14,464 nt of DNA from Candidatus Aerophobota bacterium (GTDB lineage: Bacteria; Aerophobota; Aerophobia; Aerophobales; B3-G15), in NCBI GenBank assembly GCA_030607715.1, contig JAUWJM010000027.1, positions 1 through 14,464 of the forward strand, given 5' to 3'. Position numbers and translations under genes: made by a program. The notes under the pieces are model-generated. The model did no database searches. It was not told the origin of the DNA and saw only the letters and a list, made by a program, of their open reading frames with translations. Numbering within the stretch: position 1 is the stretch's first letter; each line of letters opens with the position of its first letter. Positions 1 through 7,225 of this stretch are shown here, one piece after another.

Positions 1-569
1 CCTTCGTTTATAATGGCCAAAGGTATCTATTTTTTTACTATCCCTCCCGCCGGTATTCGCCCTACTGTAGGATGATTCTTTTGTGCTGTCCCTCCCCCTC
101 CACTGATATTAAATCCACCTATAGAGATTGGACCTTGAGCAAGGATATACACTTCTTCGTCCATTGCCTGTAAAGGGGTGAGAAGCAAGGTTCCCCCTTG
201 AAGACTGGTAGCATCTCCTATAGAGGAAACAGTTATATCAATATGGCTCCCTACTTTGTTAAAAGGAGAAAGAGTAGAGGTTGCTATTACTGCGGCTACA
301 TTCTTTAGCTTAAGTTGTTGAGGGTCCACGCTAATTCCTAATCTCTGGAGCATATTACTTATTGATTGAATGGTAAAGGGAGCTCCTTTTTTATCTCCTG
401 TTCCCTGAAGACCTACCACTAATCCATAACCAAATAATTGAGTTTCTTCTGTTCCCTGAATTTTAATAATGTCTTTTATTCTAACTTTTACCTCTCCCAT
501 ACTTTTAAGAGATATAGTAGATAAAAATATCAAAGTTAAAATAAGGAGAAAAGTCTTTTTTATCTTCAT
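1..569 (-). pseudogene. flgI: Flagellar P-ring protein FlgI, 5' half, interrupted by an in-frame TAG
   Basis: FlgI builds the periplasmic P ring around the flagellar rod. The start chosen is the ATG at 569, preceded by AGGAGG with a 6-base spacer; an ATG at 599 lies upstream but lacks this site and falls in a REP hairpin. Residues 1-25 are a Sec signal peptide (lysines, then a Leu/Ile-rich core). The mature part shows FlgI motifs: [21 protein letters not shown], and [13 protein letters not shown] near residue 170. A TAG at 29-27 ends the frame after 180 codons, against about 350 residues for the family. The same frame continues as IPLAIINE to the window edge, and the stop sits where FlgI usually has Glu in a motif like IxERE(L/I)P. 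This is a point nonsense change (GAG or AAG to TAG) or a sequencing error. It is transcribed after flgH. TAG also ends flgH, the two-receiver gene and the TPR gene here, so TAG recoding is unlikely. Confidence 0.85.
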
Positions 570-594
570 ATGAATCCTCCTGATATATGTTTTA

Positions 595-617
595 CGCAAC
601 CTGAAGGTTGCGCCTAC
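595..617 (-). repeat. GTAG-type REP hairpin between flgH and flgI (single unit)
   Basis: The palindrome CGCAACCT-GA-AGGTTGCG occupies 595-612 and is followed by CCTAC, so on the minus strand it reads GTAG then a hairpin. It begins directly after the flgH TAG stop and ends 25 bases before the flgI start codon, so it lies inside the flgHI transcript. It matches the units at 1866-1888 and 8865-8887. The GTAG foot plus hairpin is the layout of REP sequences mobilised by TnpA-REP (RAYT) transposases. No such transposase is in the window. Confidence 0.75.
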
Positions 618-1214
618 CTAGAATATATTAAGCCAGCTAAGGATTTGAGAAAGAATGCCCGGTCTTTGATTATCCCGAAGAGGTCCTTCGCCTTCATATT
701 TTATTTGTGCATCAGCGATATAGGTAGAATACACGGTATTGTTTCTGGTTATATCCAATGGCCTAATAATTCCTTCAATAGAAATGATTTGTTTTTCTTC
801 ATTAATTTTAATTGTCCGTTTTCCCTGGATGCGGAAGTTTCCGTTGGGAAGTATTTCTACTATTCGAGCAGTAATTGTTGCTACTATTGTTCCCCTTCGT
901 TGGGTAGAACCTGTTCCTTGATACTCATTTCCATGATTCCATTCCCAGGCAGGAAGGGTGATTTTTTGAGCTTCTGCAAAAAAACTACTTATTTGTCCTG
1001 CCGTGGTGTCACTCTTACCCATATTTGTCTGGGCGCTCTGAGAAGCAAGGGAAGATTCGGAAATGAAAACTGTAATTATATCTCCTACTTTCCTGGTCTG
1101 AGGAGTGGTAAAGAGAGAATAAGATTCTGTGGCTTCTACGATGTTAATGTTATTCTGAAAAAAAAGTATTATTAATAACATTATTCCTATTTTACAAAAA
1201 GTATTTATTCTCAT
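618..1214 (-). CDS. flgH: Flagellar L-ring protein FlgH
   Basis: FlgH forms the outer-membrane L ring of the flagellar basal body. The 198-residue length fits a short member of the family. The ATG at 1214 has GGAGG with a 6-base spacer. Residues 1-29 are a hydrophobic signal peptide, probably cleaved after VEA. Family signatures follow: RKVGDIITVFISE near 41-53, GTIVATITARIVEILPNGNFRIQGKRTIKINEE in the middle, and a conserved C-terminal block with PLDITRNNTVYSTYIADAQIKYEG, the FlgH 'NTVxSTxxADARIEY' motif. FlgH is usually a lipoprotein, but no lipobox cysteine follows the hydrophobic segment here; the only nearby Cys (residue 7) precedes it. A sigma-54-type promoter lies about 30 bases upstream, and flgI follows across a REP hairpin. 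flgG and flgA, often next to these genes, are not in the window. Confidence 0.93.
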   Translation of the reverse strand: MRINTFCKIGIMLLIILFFQNNINIVEATESYSLFTTPQTRKVGDIITVFISESSLASQSAQTNMGKSDTTAGQISSFFAEAQKITLPAWEWNHGNEYQGTGSTQRRGTIVATITARIVEILPNGNFRIQGKRTIKINEEKQIISIEGIIRPLDITRNNTVYSTYIADAQIKYEGEGPLRDNQRPGILSQILSWLNIF

Positions 1215-1243
1215 TTATTACCTCCGATTTACCCTATTATCAT

Positions 1244-1260
1244 AGCAAAATTTTTGCCAA
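1244..1260 (-). promoter_or_regulatory. Sigma-54 (RpoN) type promoter of flgHI
   Basis: The minus strand reads TTGGCAAAAATTTTGCT. It has GG and GC separated by exactly 10 bases, the -24/-12 spacing of sigma-54 promoters, and matches 15 of the 17 positions of TTGGCACGNNNNTTGCW, counting the four N positions as matches. Transcription would start near 1233, about 19 bases before the flgH ATG, leaving room for its GGAGG site. Sigma-54 control of rod, ring and hook genes is known in many flagellated bacteria. No activator site was identified. Confidence 0.7.
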
Positions 1261-1368
1261 AAACGAAAATTAGTTACAATGACAGGCGAGGAAAGGTGGT
1301 CTACAAATAAAAGAGTATAAATTAAGGCAAGGAATGAGAAAATAAAGGAATTTTTTTCCTTAAGGTGG

Positions 1369-1396
1369 GAAAAAAGAGCCTGGCGATCAGCTCTTA
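1369..1396 (-). terminator. Rho-independent terminator of the chemotaxis operon
   Basis: On the minus strand AAGAGC and GCTCTT form a stem around a 10-base loop (alternatively five plus three pairs with a bulge) and are followed by six T. The stem overlaps the final codons and TGA stop of cheY. It separates the chemotaxis operon from the sigma-54-driven flgHI unit. A second short hairpin (AAGGAA/TTCCTT) lies just downstream at 1345-1361. The rest of the 1215-1386 gap holds the flgH promoter and no gene. Confidence 0.6.
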
Positions 1397-1767
1397 TCTT
1401 TAAATACCTCTTCAATTTTCTCTTTTAAATTTTCTGGTTTAAATGGTTTGGTGATATAACTATTTGCTCCTGCCTTTAAAGCAGCTAATACTTCATCCTG
1501 TGTAGTTACTGTAGTTAACATAATAATGGGAATATTTTGATAAGTTTCTTTCTCTTTTATTGCCTGCACAAATTGCAGTCCATTCATCTCAGGCATATTC
1601 CAATCACAGAATATAAGGTCAATTTTTTCTTCGGATAATTTTTTCAGTCCCTCCTTCCCGTTAGGAGCCTCTATTACATCAAGATAGCCAATTTTTGCTA
1701 AATGACTCTTTATTATTTTTCTCATTATCATAGAATCATCAATGATTAAAATTTTTATCTGTTTCAT
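1387..1767 (-). CDS. cheY: Single-domain response regulator, CheY-like
   Basis: This 126-residue protein is one receiver domain, the size and form of CheY, which carries phosphoryl groups from CheA to the flagellar motor. The acidic pair is D10-D11, the phosphorylated residue D55 (FCDWNMP), the switch Thr is in MLTTVTT (85-86), and the conserved Lys is K107 (TKPF). The ATG at 1767 has AAGGAGA with a good spacer. It is the last gene of the operon and is separated from the two-receiver gene by a 76-base REP pair. CDWNMPxMNG is typical of motor-binding CheY proteins, so this may be the main output, but the CheY at 4860-5234 is an equal candidate. Confidence 0.92.
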   Translation of the reverse strand: MKQIKILIIDDSMIMRKIIKSHLAKIGYLDVIEAPNGKEGLKKLSEEKIDLIFCDWNMPEMNGLQFVQAIKEKETYQNIPIIMLTTVTTQDEVLAALKAGANSYITKPFKPENLKEKIEEVFKDKS

Positions 1768-1813
1768 TTAATCTCTCCTTTATTTTCCAAGTATTGTCCA
1801 TTTTATCTTTTTA

Positions 1814-1889
1814 GGTAGTCGCAGGCTTTAGCCTGCGCTTGGACACAATAGCTTTCCTTTCTTTACGCAACCTAAAGGTTGCGACTACC
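1814..1889. repeat. BIME-like pair of inverted REP hairpins, 76 bp
   Basis: The element has perfect 10-base terminal inverted repeats, GGTAGTCGCA at 1814-1823 and TGCGACTACC at 1880-1889. It contains two 18-base palindromes: CGCAGGCT-TT-AGCCTGCG (1820-1837) and CGCAACCT-AA-AGGTTGCG (1866-1883), joined by about 28 AT-rich bases. Each hairpin has GTAG at its outer foot, so the two REP units face each other. It lies in the 137-base gap between the two-receiver gene and the last cheY. No clear target duplication is seen. It could stabilise or attenuate the operon transcript. Confidence 0.85.
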
Positions 1890-1904
1890 ATAAAACTTTT
1901 GGCA

Positions 1905-2678
1905 CTACTTTTCCAAATTTTCTTGAATTACATCTTTTAATTTATCTAATTGGAATGGTTTAGTCAAATATTCTTTTGCTCCCGTTTCTTTTGCTTTCTG
2001 GATAATCTCTTTGTCTGTAACACTACTAACTACTATCACCGGAATATCTTTATTTGCTTTTTTTAACTCTTCAAGAAATTCTAATCCGTTCATTTGAGGC
2101 AAATTTAGTTCTGTAATAATTAAATCTGGATTTTGATATTCCACTATTTCCAGGGCTTCTAATCCATTGGAAGCATAAATGATATCCCAATGAGCTGTGC
2201 CGATAATTTTTTGATAGAATTTTTGGACCCGTGGCTCACTGTCTACACAGAGAATTAGCTTTCCTTGTGAATGTTTTTGAGAACTCTCTTCTAAAGCTTT
2301 TTCCACTATTTTTCTTATCTCTTCTTTTTTAATAGGTTTGGGAAGAAAAGCAGATATTCCTAATATTTCTGCTTTATGTTTTGCTTCCTTTGTAGGATAA
2401 GCAGTTAGTATTATTACTGGTAAATTTTTTAGCTGAACTATACTTTCCATTTCTTTAGTAAGAAGTCTTATTTCTCCTAATACTTCCAATCCATCTATAT
2501 CGGGAAGCTTTAAATCGAGAATTAAAAGATCTATATTTTTCCCCATTATTATATCTAAGGCCTCTTTTCCTGTCTCGGTGTATATCAAATTATATCTATC
2601 CTGGGGTAAAGCATATTTAAGGAATAATTGGAATAACTTTACATCGTCTACTATTAATATTGTTTTTTTCTCTTTCAT
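1905..2678 (-). CDS. Two-receiver response regulator with a degenerate second receiver
   Basis: The 257-residue protein consists of two receiver domains and no output domain. Receiver 1 (about 1-130) looks active: D11-D12, phosphorylated D55 (LILDLKLPD), T92, K114. Receiver 2 (about 139-257) keeps the fold and K240 (TKPF), but the phosphorylation position is E190 (IITELNLPQ) instead of Asp, and the acidic pocket is D146-S-E148. The second domain therefore probably cannot be phosphorylated and may mimic a fixed state. The ATG at 2678 is 15 bases after the cheA stop; its AAGGA site overlaps that stop and is rather distant, so translation may be coupled to cheA. Possible roles are a phosphate sink for CheA or an adaptor between CheA and another partner. 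Confidence 0.88.
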   Translation of the reverse strand: MKEKKTILIVDDVKLFQLFLKYALPQDRYNLIYTETGKEALDIIMGKNIDLLILDLKLPDIDGLEVLGEIRLLTKEMESIVQLKNLPVIILTAYPTKEAKHKAEILGISAFLPKPIKKEEIRKIVEKALEESSQKHSQGKLILCVDSEPRVQKFYQKIIGTAHWDIIYASNGLEALEIVEYQNPDLIITELNLPQMNGLEFLEELKKANKDIPVIVVSSVTDKEIIQKAKETGAKEYLTKPFQLDKLKDVIQENLEK

Positions 2679-2693
2679 AAGAAAATGATTTCC

Positions 2694-4823
2694 TTACTGT
2701 TCACTTAACTGAATTAGCTCCTGAGGATCTAAAATAAAAATTACTCTTCCATTTCCCAATATAGTTACTCCTGCCAGGCCCTTAATATCTACCAAGCATC
2801 CCTCAAGGGGTTTAATAACAATTTCTTCTTGTCTAAGTAGAGCATCTACAATTAACCCTATTTTTTTCCCGTTAGCTTGAATAACGGCTATATAAATTCG
2901 CCCACTATTTTGAGATTTCTCAGGAATATAGAATAGTTTAGATAATTTAACTATTCCCAGGATTTTTCCTCTTAGGACTATGAATTGTTTCTTTAAAACT
3001 TTCTTTATCTCATTTAAAGAAATCTCCACTACTTCTACTACAGAACTTATAGGTAAGGCAAATACTTGTCCGTCTACCTCTACAAGAAGGGCATTTATAA
3101 TAGCTAAGGTAAGGGGAAGCTTAATAGTAAAGGTTGTCCTTACATTTATTTGAGTGTCTATATCTATCTCACCTTTTAATTTTTTAATATTGTTTTTTAC
3201 TACATCCATCCCTACACCGCGTCCTGAGATCTCACTTATTTTTTTAGCTGTGCTAAAACAGGGTAAAAAGATTAAATCCAGACATTCCCTTTTATTTAAG
3301 GATTTTGCTTCTTCTTTATCGATAACTCCTTTTTCTATGGCCACCTGGCGGATTAGCTCCGGGTCCATTCCTCTACCATCATCTTCAACTTTTATAATGA
3401 CATTGTCACCCTCCTGAGAGGCGGAAAGGCTTATCGTCCCCACAGGGTTTTTATCTTTTTTACTTCGTTCCCCAGGAATTTCTATTCCATGGTCTACAGC
3501 ATTGCGAATTAAATGGATTAAAGGATCCCTAATTTCCTCAATTATCATCTTGTCAAGTCTTGTTTCTTCTCCGGAAATTTTTAAGTTGATTTTTTTACCC
3601 CTTCTCTGGGATAAATCCCTCACTAAGCGAGGAAATTTGTTAAAGAGATTCCTTGTGGGGCGCATATGAAGGTCTGTAACCAGGACTTGCAGGTCAGTTG
3701 TGATTCTTCTTGTCCCTTGAGCAGCTTTTTTTAATTTTCTGGATATCTCGGAATTGTTGGAGTTGGTATCTAATTTCTCAGTAATGGCAGAAAAGACGTT
3801 TCTATTAATGATTAGCTCACTAACCAGGTCCATCAAAAGGTCTAACTTGGCCTCCTCCACGCGAATCGTCCTTTTCACCGCTTTTTCGCGAGGTGTTTGT
3901 TTGGTTTTTTCCTGTGGAAATGGGCGAGTAAGGTTGTCCCTAACTGCTGTAGCGGTTAAGCTTTTTTTAGGCTCAACTCTCTTACCCTGGGCGGCTTGCT
4001 TTATCTCATTTATAAGAGAATCAATGTCAATATCCTCCTCTCTTTCAGCTTTTATATTATCTATTAATTTAGTGAGCATATTGTAGCTTGATATGAATAA
4101 CGAGGTTAATTCCCCAGAGGGACTAATTTTCTCCTCTCTTATTTTCTCCAAAAGGACTTCTTCTTCCCTGGCAAGGTTTTTGATCACCTCAAATCCCATA
4201 TAGTCGGCAGAACTTTTAAGGCTATGAGCTACCCGAAAGAGGGTATTAACAAGTTCAAAGTTCCAGCCCTCCTGTCTTATCCTGGTTAAGCAGTTGTCCA
4301 TAGTGCAAAGGTATTGTTGGGCAGCGTTCAGGAATGTCTCCTTTTCTTCCCTAGTAGCTTTAGGACTTATTGAGGAAGCTTTTCTTTTCCTCTCTTCCTT
4401 TTTGGGCCTCTTGACCTCTCCCTCCATCTTACTTATAAATTCGTCCACCTCCTTGAGGGAATCACTCGTCACCCTTTCCATTCTTTTGTTCTCACCACTG
4501 CTTAAATCTCCAAAGAGAGCCTTCAGGATGTCCGTCCCTTTGAATAAAAGGTCTATAATTTCCGAGGTAGCTTTAAGTTTTCCTCGCCGCAGGTTATCCA
4601 GGACATTTTCCAGTTTATGAGATAATTTAATTATCTGTGTTAAGTTGAGAAAAGAGGAAGCTCCTTTTATATTATGAAAACTACGAAATATGTCATTCAA
4701 AAGTTCTGAATTGTTTGGTTCCTTCTCGAGCTTAAGTAACTTAGGCTCTAAGGATTCAAGGTGTTCATTTGACTCATTGATAAACTCTCCTAAGATGGCA
4801 GGATCTTCTAAAAATTCGTTCAT
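2694..4823 (-). CDS. cheA: Chemotaxis histidine kinase CheA with two Hpt domains
   Basis: CheA is the array kinase that phosphorylates CheY and CheB under receptor control. The 709 residues hold an N-terminal Hpt domain with H50 (FHNIKGASSF), a charged linker, and a second Hpt-like domain with H200 (AHSLKSSADYMGF, the usual Gly after Lys replaced by Ser). Next come another linker, the dimerisation helices (about 316-372), and the ATP-binding domain: N box HLIRNAVDHGIE 437-448, G1 DDGRGMD near 481, G2 GRGVGMD near 534. A CheW-like domain (about 575-705) ends the protein. The usual P2 docking domain for CheY/CheB is not recognisable; the second Hpt occupies its place. The ATG at 4823 has GAGG six bases upstream. 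It lies between a cheY and the two-receiver gene. Confidence 0.96.
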   Translation of the reverse strand: MNEFLEDPAILGEFINESNEHLESLEPKLLKLEKEPNNSELLNDIFRSFHNIKGASSFLNLTQIIKLSHKLENVLDNLRRGKLKATSEIIDLLFKGTDILKALFGDLSSGENKRMERVTSDSLKEVDEFISKMEGEVKRPKKEERKRKASSISPKATREEKETFLNAAQQYLCTMDNCLTRIRQEGWNFELVNTLFRVAHSLKSSADYMGFEVIKNLAREEEVLLEKIREEKISPSGELTSLFISSYNMLTKLIDNIKAEREEDIDIDSLINEIKQAAQGKRVEPKKSLTATAVRDNLTRPFPQEKTKQTPREKAVKRTIRVEEAKLDLLMDLVSELIINRNVFSAITEKLDTNSNNSEISRKLKKAAQGTRRITTDLQVLVTDLHMRPTRNLFNKFPRLVRDLSQRRGKKINLKISGEETRLDKMIIEEIRDPLIHLIRNAVDHGIEIPGERSKKDKNPVGTISLSASQEGDNVIIKVEDDGRGMDPELIRQVAIEKGVIDKEEAKSLNKRECLDLIFLPCFSTAKKISEISGRGVGMDVVKNNIKKLKGEIDIDTQINVRTTFTIKLPLTLAIINALLVEVDGQVFALPISSVVEVVEISLNEIKKVLKKQFIVLRGKILGIVKLSKLFYIPEKSQNSGRIYIAVIQANGKKIGLIVDALLRQEEIVIKPLEGCLVDIKGLAGVTILGNGRVIFILDPQELIQLSEQ

Positions 4824-4859
4824 TATTTTCCTCTTTTTTCTTGTAATAACTGGAATGCA

Positions 4860-5234
4860 TCAGGTTGCTGATGTTAAAAGCATTTTTACATTCATTACTA
4901 ACCTTTCAGGGTCCGTAGGTTTAACTAAGTATACATTTGCTCCGGCATCAAGACCTCTTTTTCTATCTTTCTCCTCTTCCTCAGTGGTTACGATGATAAT
5001 AGGAAGATCTTTGTAGGTATCCTGTTCTCTTAAAGTCTTGATTAGTTTTAGTCCATCCATTTTTGGCATATTTATATCCGCTACTATTAAGTCGAAATTT
5101 CCTTTGTATATTTTCTCTAAGGCCTCTATCCCGTTAGACGCGGTTTCTATTTCAAAACCCGCTGATTCCAGTATAAAGCCCTGTAGTGTTCTTATAGTTG
5201 CCGAATCATCCACCACGAGGATTCTCTTTTTCAT
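4860..5234 (-). CDS. cheY: Single-domain response regulator, CheY-like
   Basis: This is a 124-residue single receiver: acidic pair D9-D10, phosphorylated D53 (VADINMPKMDG), switch Thr in VTTEEEE (83-84), and K105 (VKPTDP). The ATG at 5234 has AGGAGG about eight bases upstream. It sits between cheR and cheA, the usual place for a cheY that takes phosphate from CheA. The TTEEEEKDRKRGLDAGAN segment is common in soluble receivers linked to chemosensory systems. With the copy at 1387-1767 and the two-receiver protein, CheA has four receiver domains in this operon besides CheB. Which one binds FliM cannot be told from sequence. Confidence 0.93.
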   Translation of the reverse strand: MKKRILVVDDSATIRTLQGFILESAGFEIETASNGIEALEKIYKGNFDLIVADINMPKMDGLKLIKTLREQDTYKDLPIIIVTTEEEEKDRKRGLDAGANVYLVKPTDPERLVMNVKMLLTSAT

Positions 5235-5250
5235 ATTATCCTACCTCCTT

Positions 5251-6072
5251 TCATTCCTTCATATATGCTAATCCACTGTTGAATCTGACCAATTTAAAGG
5301 CAGCGCTGATACGAGATATAGATTCGCTTGCTCCCAAGAAAATATATCCTCCCTTGTTGAGGCTATTATAAAAGCAGCTTACTACTTCCTTACAGGACCT
5401 CTGATCAAAATAGAAAAGGACATTTCTGCAAAATATAAAATCAATATTTTTTATTTCCTCTAACTTTAACCCGTCACTAAGATTAAGATGGCTAAATTTA
5501 ACATATTTTTTAACCTCGTCCTTGAGTTTATATTTATCTTGATAGGGAATAAAATATTTTTCCTTATATTTAAAGGGAACATCTTTTAGCGACCTTTCTG
5601 TATAGATTGCCTTTCTGCACATCTTAAGAACTTTGCGGTTTATATCAGTACCTAAGATCTCCACCCTCCAGCTATAAATATCCTCAATCATTTCTAAGAG
5701 AATGATAGCAATAGTATAAGGCTCATCACCGGTAGAACAACCAGCACTCCATATTCTTAAACTCTTATTATATTTTTTTCTTTCATTTTCACAAATAAGA
5801 GGTAAAATTTCTTCGGCAAACATCTTTAGCTGGGGATAATTCCTGAAAAAATAAGTCTCATTTATGGTAAGAGAATCTACGAAGTTAGAAAACTCCCGTA
5901 AATCATAGTTTAAAATGCGAATGTAATCCTTTACATTGTTGCAATTTATCTCTTCTATTCTCCTTGAGAGCCTGTTAGTTACAAAATATGTTTTCTTTTC
6001 ATCGAAAAACAAGCCCATTTTTCTATTCACAAGGTCTCGAATTAATTGAAAATCCTCTCTTGAAAGATACAC
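5251..6072 (-). CDS. cheR: Chemoreceptor glutamate methyltransferase CheR
   Basis: CheR transfers methyl groups from S-adenosylmethionine to glutamates on chemoreceptors. The 273-residue length is normal. An N-terminal helical domain (about 1-70) is followed by the conserved NETYFFR (71-77), the SAM-binding WSAGCSTGDEPYT (108-120), an acidic residue in GTDIN (D143), FIFCRNVLFYFD (212-223) and LGASES near 246. The start is GTG at 6072, with AGGAG eight bases upstream; no ATG with a better site is seen. It follows the HEAT gene by 17 bases and precedes cheY by 16. There is no C-terminal TPR extension, as found in some CheR proteins. A separate TPR protein is encoded elsewhere in the operon. Confidence 0.95.
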   Translation of the reverse strand: MYLSREDFQLIRDLVNRKMGLFFDEKKTYFVTNRLSRRIEEINCNNVKDYIRILNYDLREFSNFVDSLTINETYFFRNYPQLKMFAEEILPLICENERKKYNKSLRIWSAGCSTGDEPYTIAIILLEMIEDIYSWRVEILGTDINRKVLKMCRKAIYTERSLKDVPFKYKEKYFIPYQDKYKLKDEVKKYVKFSHLNLSDGLKLEEIKNIDFIFCRNVLFYFDQRSCKEVVSCFYNSLNKGGYIFLGASESISRISAAFKLVRFNSGLAYMKE

Positions 6073-6089
6073 TGAATTGACTCCTATTT

Positions 6090-7178
6090 TTAATTGTTTG
6101 TCAGTCTTTTTAATGCCTCATTCGCTGCGTTTCGTACTTCTTCATCATTATCGTATACCAACGACTCAAGTAATTCCATCACCTCCTCATTTTTCTCCGA
6201 GGGTAGATATCCGAGGTGAGGGTCTATGAGGATTAAGGCTTTTATCCCCACCTCTCTTATCTCCTCCTCTTTATCAGATAGAAACTTAATCAGAGAGGGA
6301 ATCGCCTTTCTATATTTAACTTTACTTAATAAAAAGGCAGCAGCTTTCCTTATCGAGGTGGATTTACTCTCTAAAAGCTCTAAGAGAAAACTCAAATCCA
6401 ATTTCTTTAATTTGTCAATGACTTTTCCTTGTTTTTCAACTATCTGAGCTATAGCCTCTGTTGCTGCTCCCTTTAGTGTCTCAGATTTAGAAAGGGATAA
6501 GAGAAAATCAATTGCTCTTCCATCGCCTATTTGACCTAAAGCTTTAATTACTGAAAAAAGGACTAATGTATTTTCACTTGATGGAATACTCATTAGGGAT
6601 TCAACTACTCTTTTATCACCAATTCTACCCAGAGCCTCTGCACAGGAACAGATAAGCCATATATTTCCCTCTAATGCCTTTGTTAATGGCTCGATCGCCC
6701 TTTTATTTCCAATTTTGCCAAGAGCTTCTGCCGCAGCACAGGCAACATTGATATTAACATCATTTAATACAGTTATAAGATATGGGGTAGCTTTGGGACT
6801 GGCAATATCTCCCAGGCTATCGCAAGCAAATTTACGTATATCATGGTCTTTATCCCTCAGCAAGGAGACTAATGTATCTATTGCTTCCTCTCCAATTTCT
6901 TCCAGGATTTCTATAGAGATGTTGCGCAGGCTCGCTTCCTCGGAACGTAGAAGGGGAACAAGCTTTTTGGCAACTTCTTTGCCATCTATTTTAATTAGGG
7001 CATCTGCGACTGCTTCCTGAATAGCAACGTTTTTATCAGAAAGAAGGTTTATCAGATAGGGAATTCCCCTTTTTTCTCCTGATTTGCCTATCATCTGGAC
7101 TGCCCATCGTCTTTTATCCTCATTTTCACTTTTTAACTTTTTCAATAATTCGCCGAATTCAGGCTTTGAAGAAGTCAT
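6090..7178 (-). CDS. HEAT-repeat (PBS-lyase type) protein in the chemotaxis operon
   Basis: Nearly the whole 362-residue protein is a solenoid of about ten to eleven 30-residue HEAT-like repeats. Recurring forms include AVQMIGKSGEKRGIPYLINLLSD, AAEALGKIGNKRAIEPLTKALE, CAEALGRIGDKRVVESL, VIKALGQIGDGRAIDFLL and a final AANEALKRL. There is no signal peptide, membrane segment or catalytic motif, so it is probably a cytoplasmic scaffold or adaptor. The ATG at 7178 has AGGAGG seven bases upstream. The frame is open to a GTG at 7229 that overlaps the cheB stop as GTGA, but that start has no such site. It lies between cheB and cheR, which suggests a role in array assembly or adaptation. Free HEAT proteins are not core chemotaxis components, and no specific function can be assigned. 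Confidence 0.85.
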   Translation of the reverse strand: MTSSKPEFGELLKKLKSENEDKRRWAVQMIGKSGEKRGIPYLINLLSDKNVAIQEAVADALIKIDGKEVAKKLVPLLRSEEASLRNISIEILEEIGEEAIDTLVSLLRDKDHDIRKFACDSLGDIASPKATPYLITVLNDVNINVACAAAEALGKIGNKRAIEPLTKALEGNIWLICSCAEALGRIGDKRVVESLMSIPSSENTLVLFSVIKALGQIGDGRAIDFLLSLSKSETLKGAATEAIAQIVEKQGKVIDKLKKLDLSFLLELLESKSTSIRKAAAFLLSKVKYRKAIPSLIKFLSDKEEEIREVGIKALILIDPHLGYLPSEKNEEVMELLESLVYDNDEEVRNAANEALKRLTNN

Positions 7179-7225
7179 CTTTGGCCCTCCTTTTATAATT
7201 ACTCCACTCCTCACCTTTCCGCTTC

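Noticed and set aside
1..29. TAG in flgI as evidence for a recoded genetic code
   Set aside because: TAG ends flgH, the two-receiver gene and the TPR gene normally, so a general reassignment does not fit.
570..1175. 201-codon open frame on the plus strand opposite flgH
   Set aside because: It is antisense to a clear FlgH, begins in a REP hairpin, and its translation is rich in Cys, Ser and Tyr with no recognisable domain.
1218..1415. 65-codon open frame on the minus strand between cheY and flgH
   Set aside because: It overlaps the cheY end, the terminator and the sigma-54 promoter in a different frame, has no ribosome site, and resembles nothing known.
2190..2215. GCCGATAA on the plus strand inside the two-receiver gene, as a sigma-28 promoter
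   Set aside because: The upstream TAAA is not at the required spacing, no plus-strand gene follows, and it is coding sequence.
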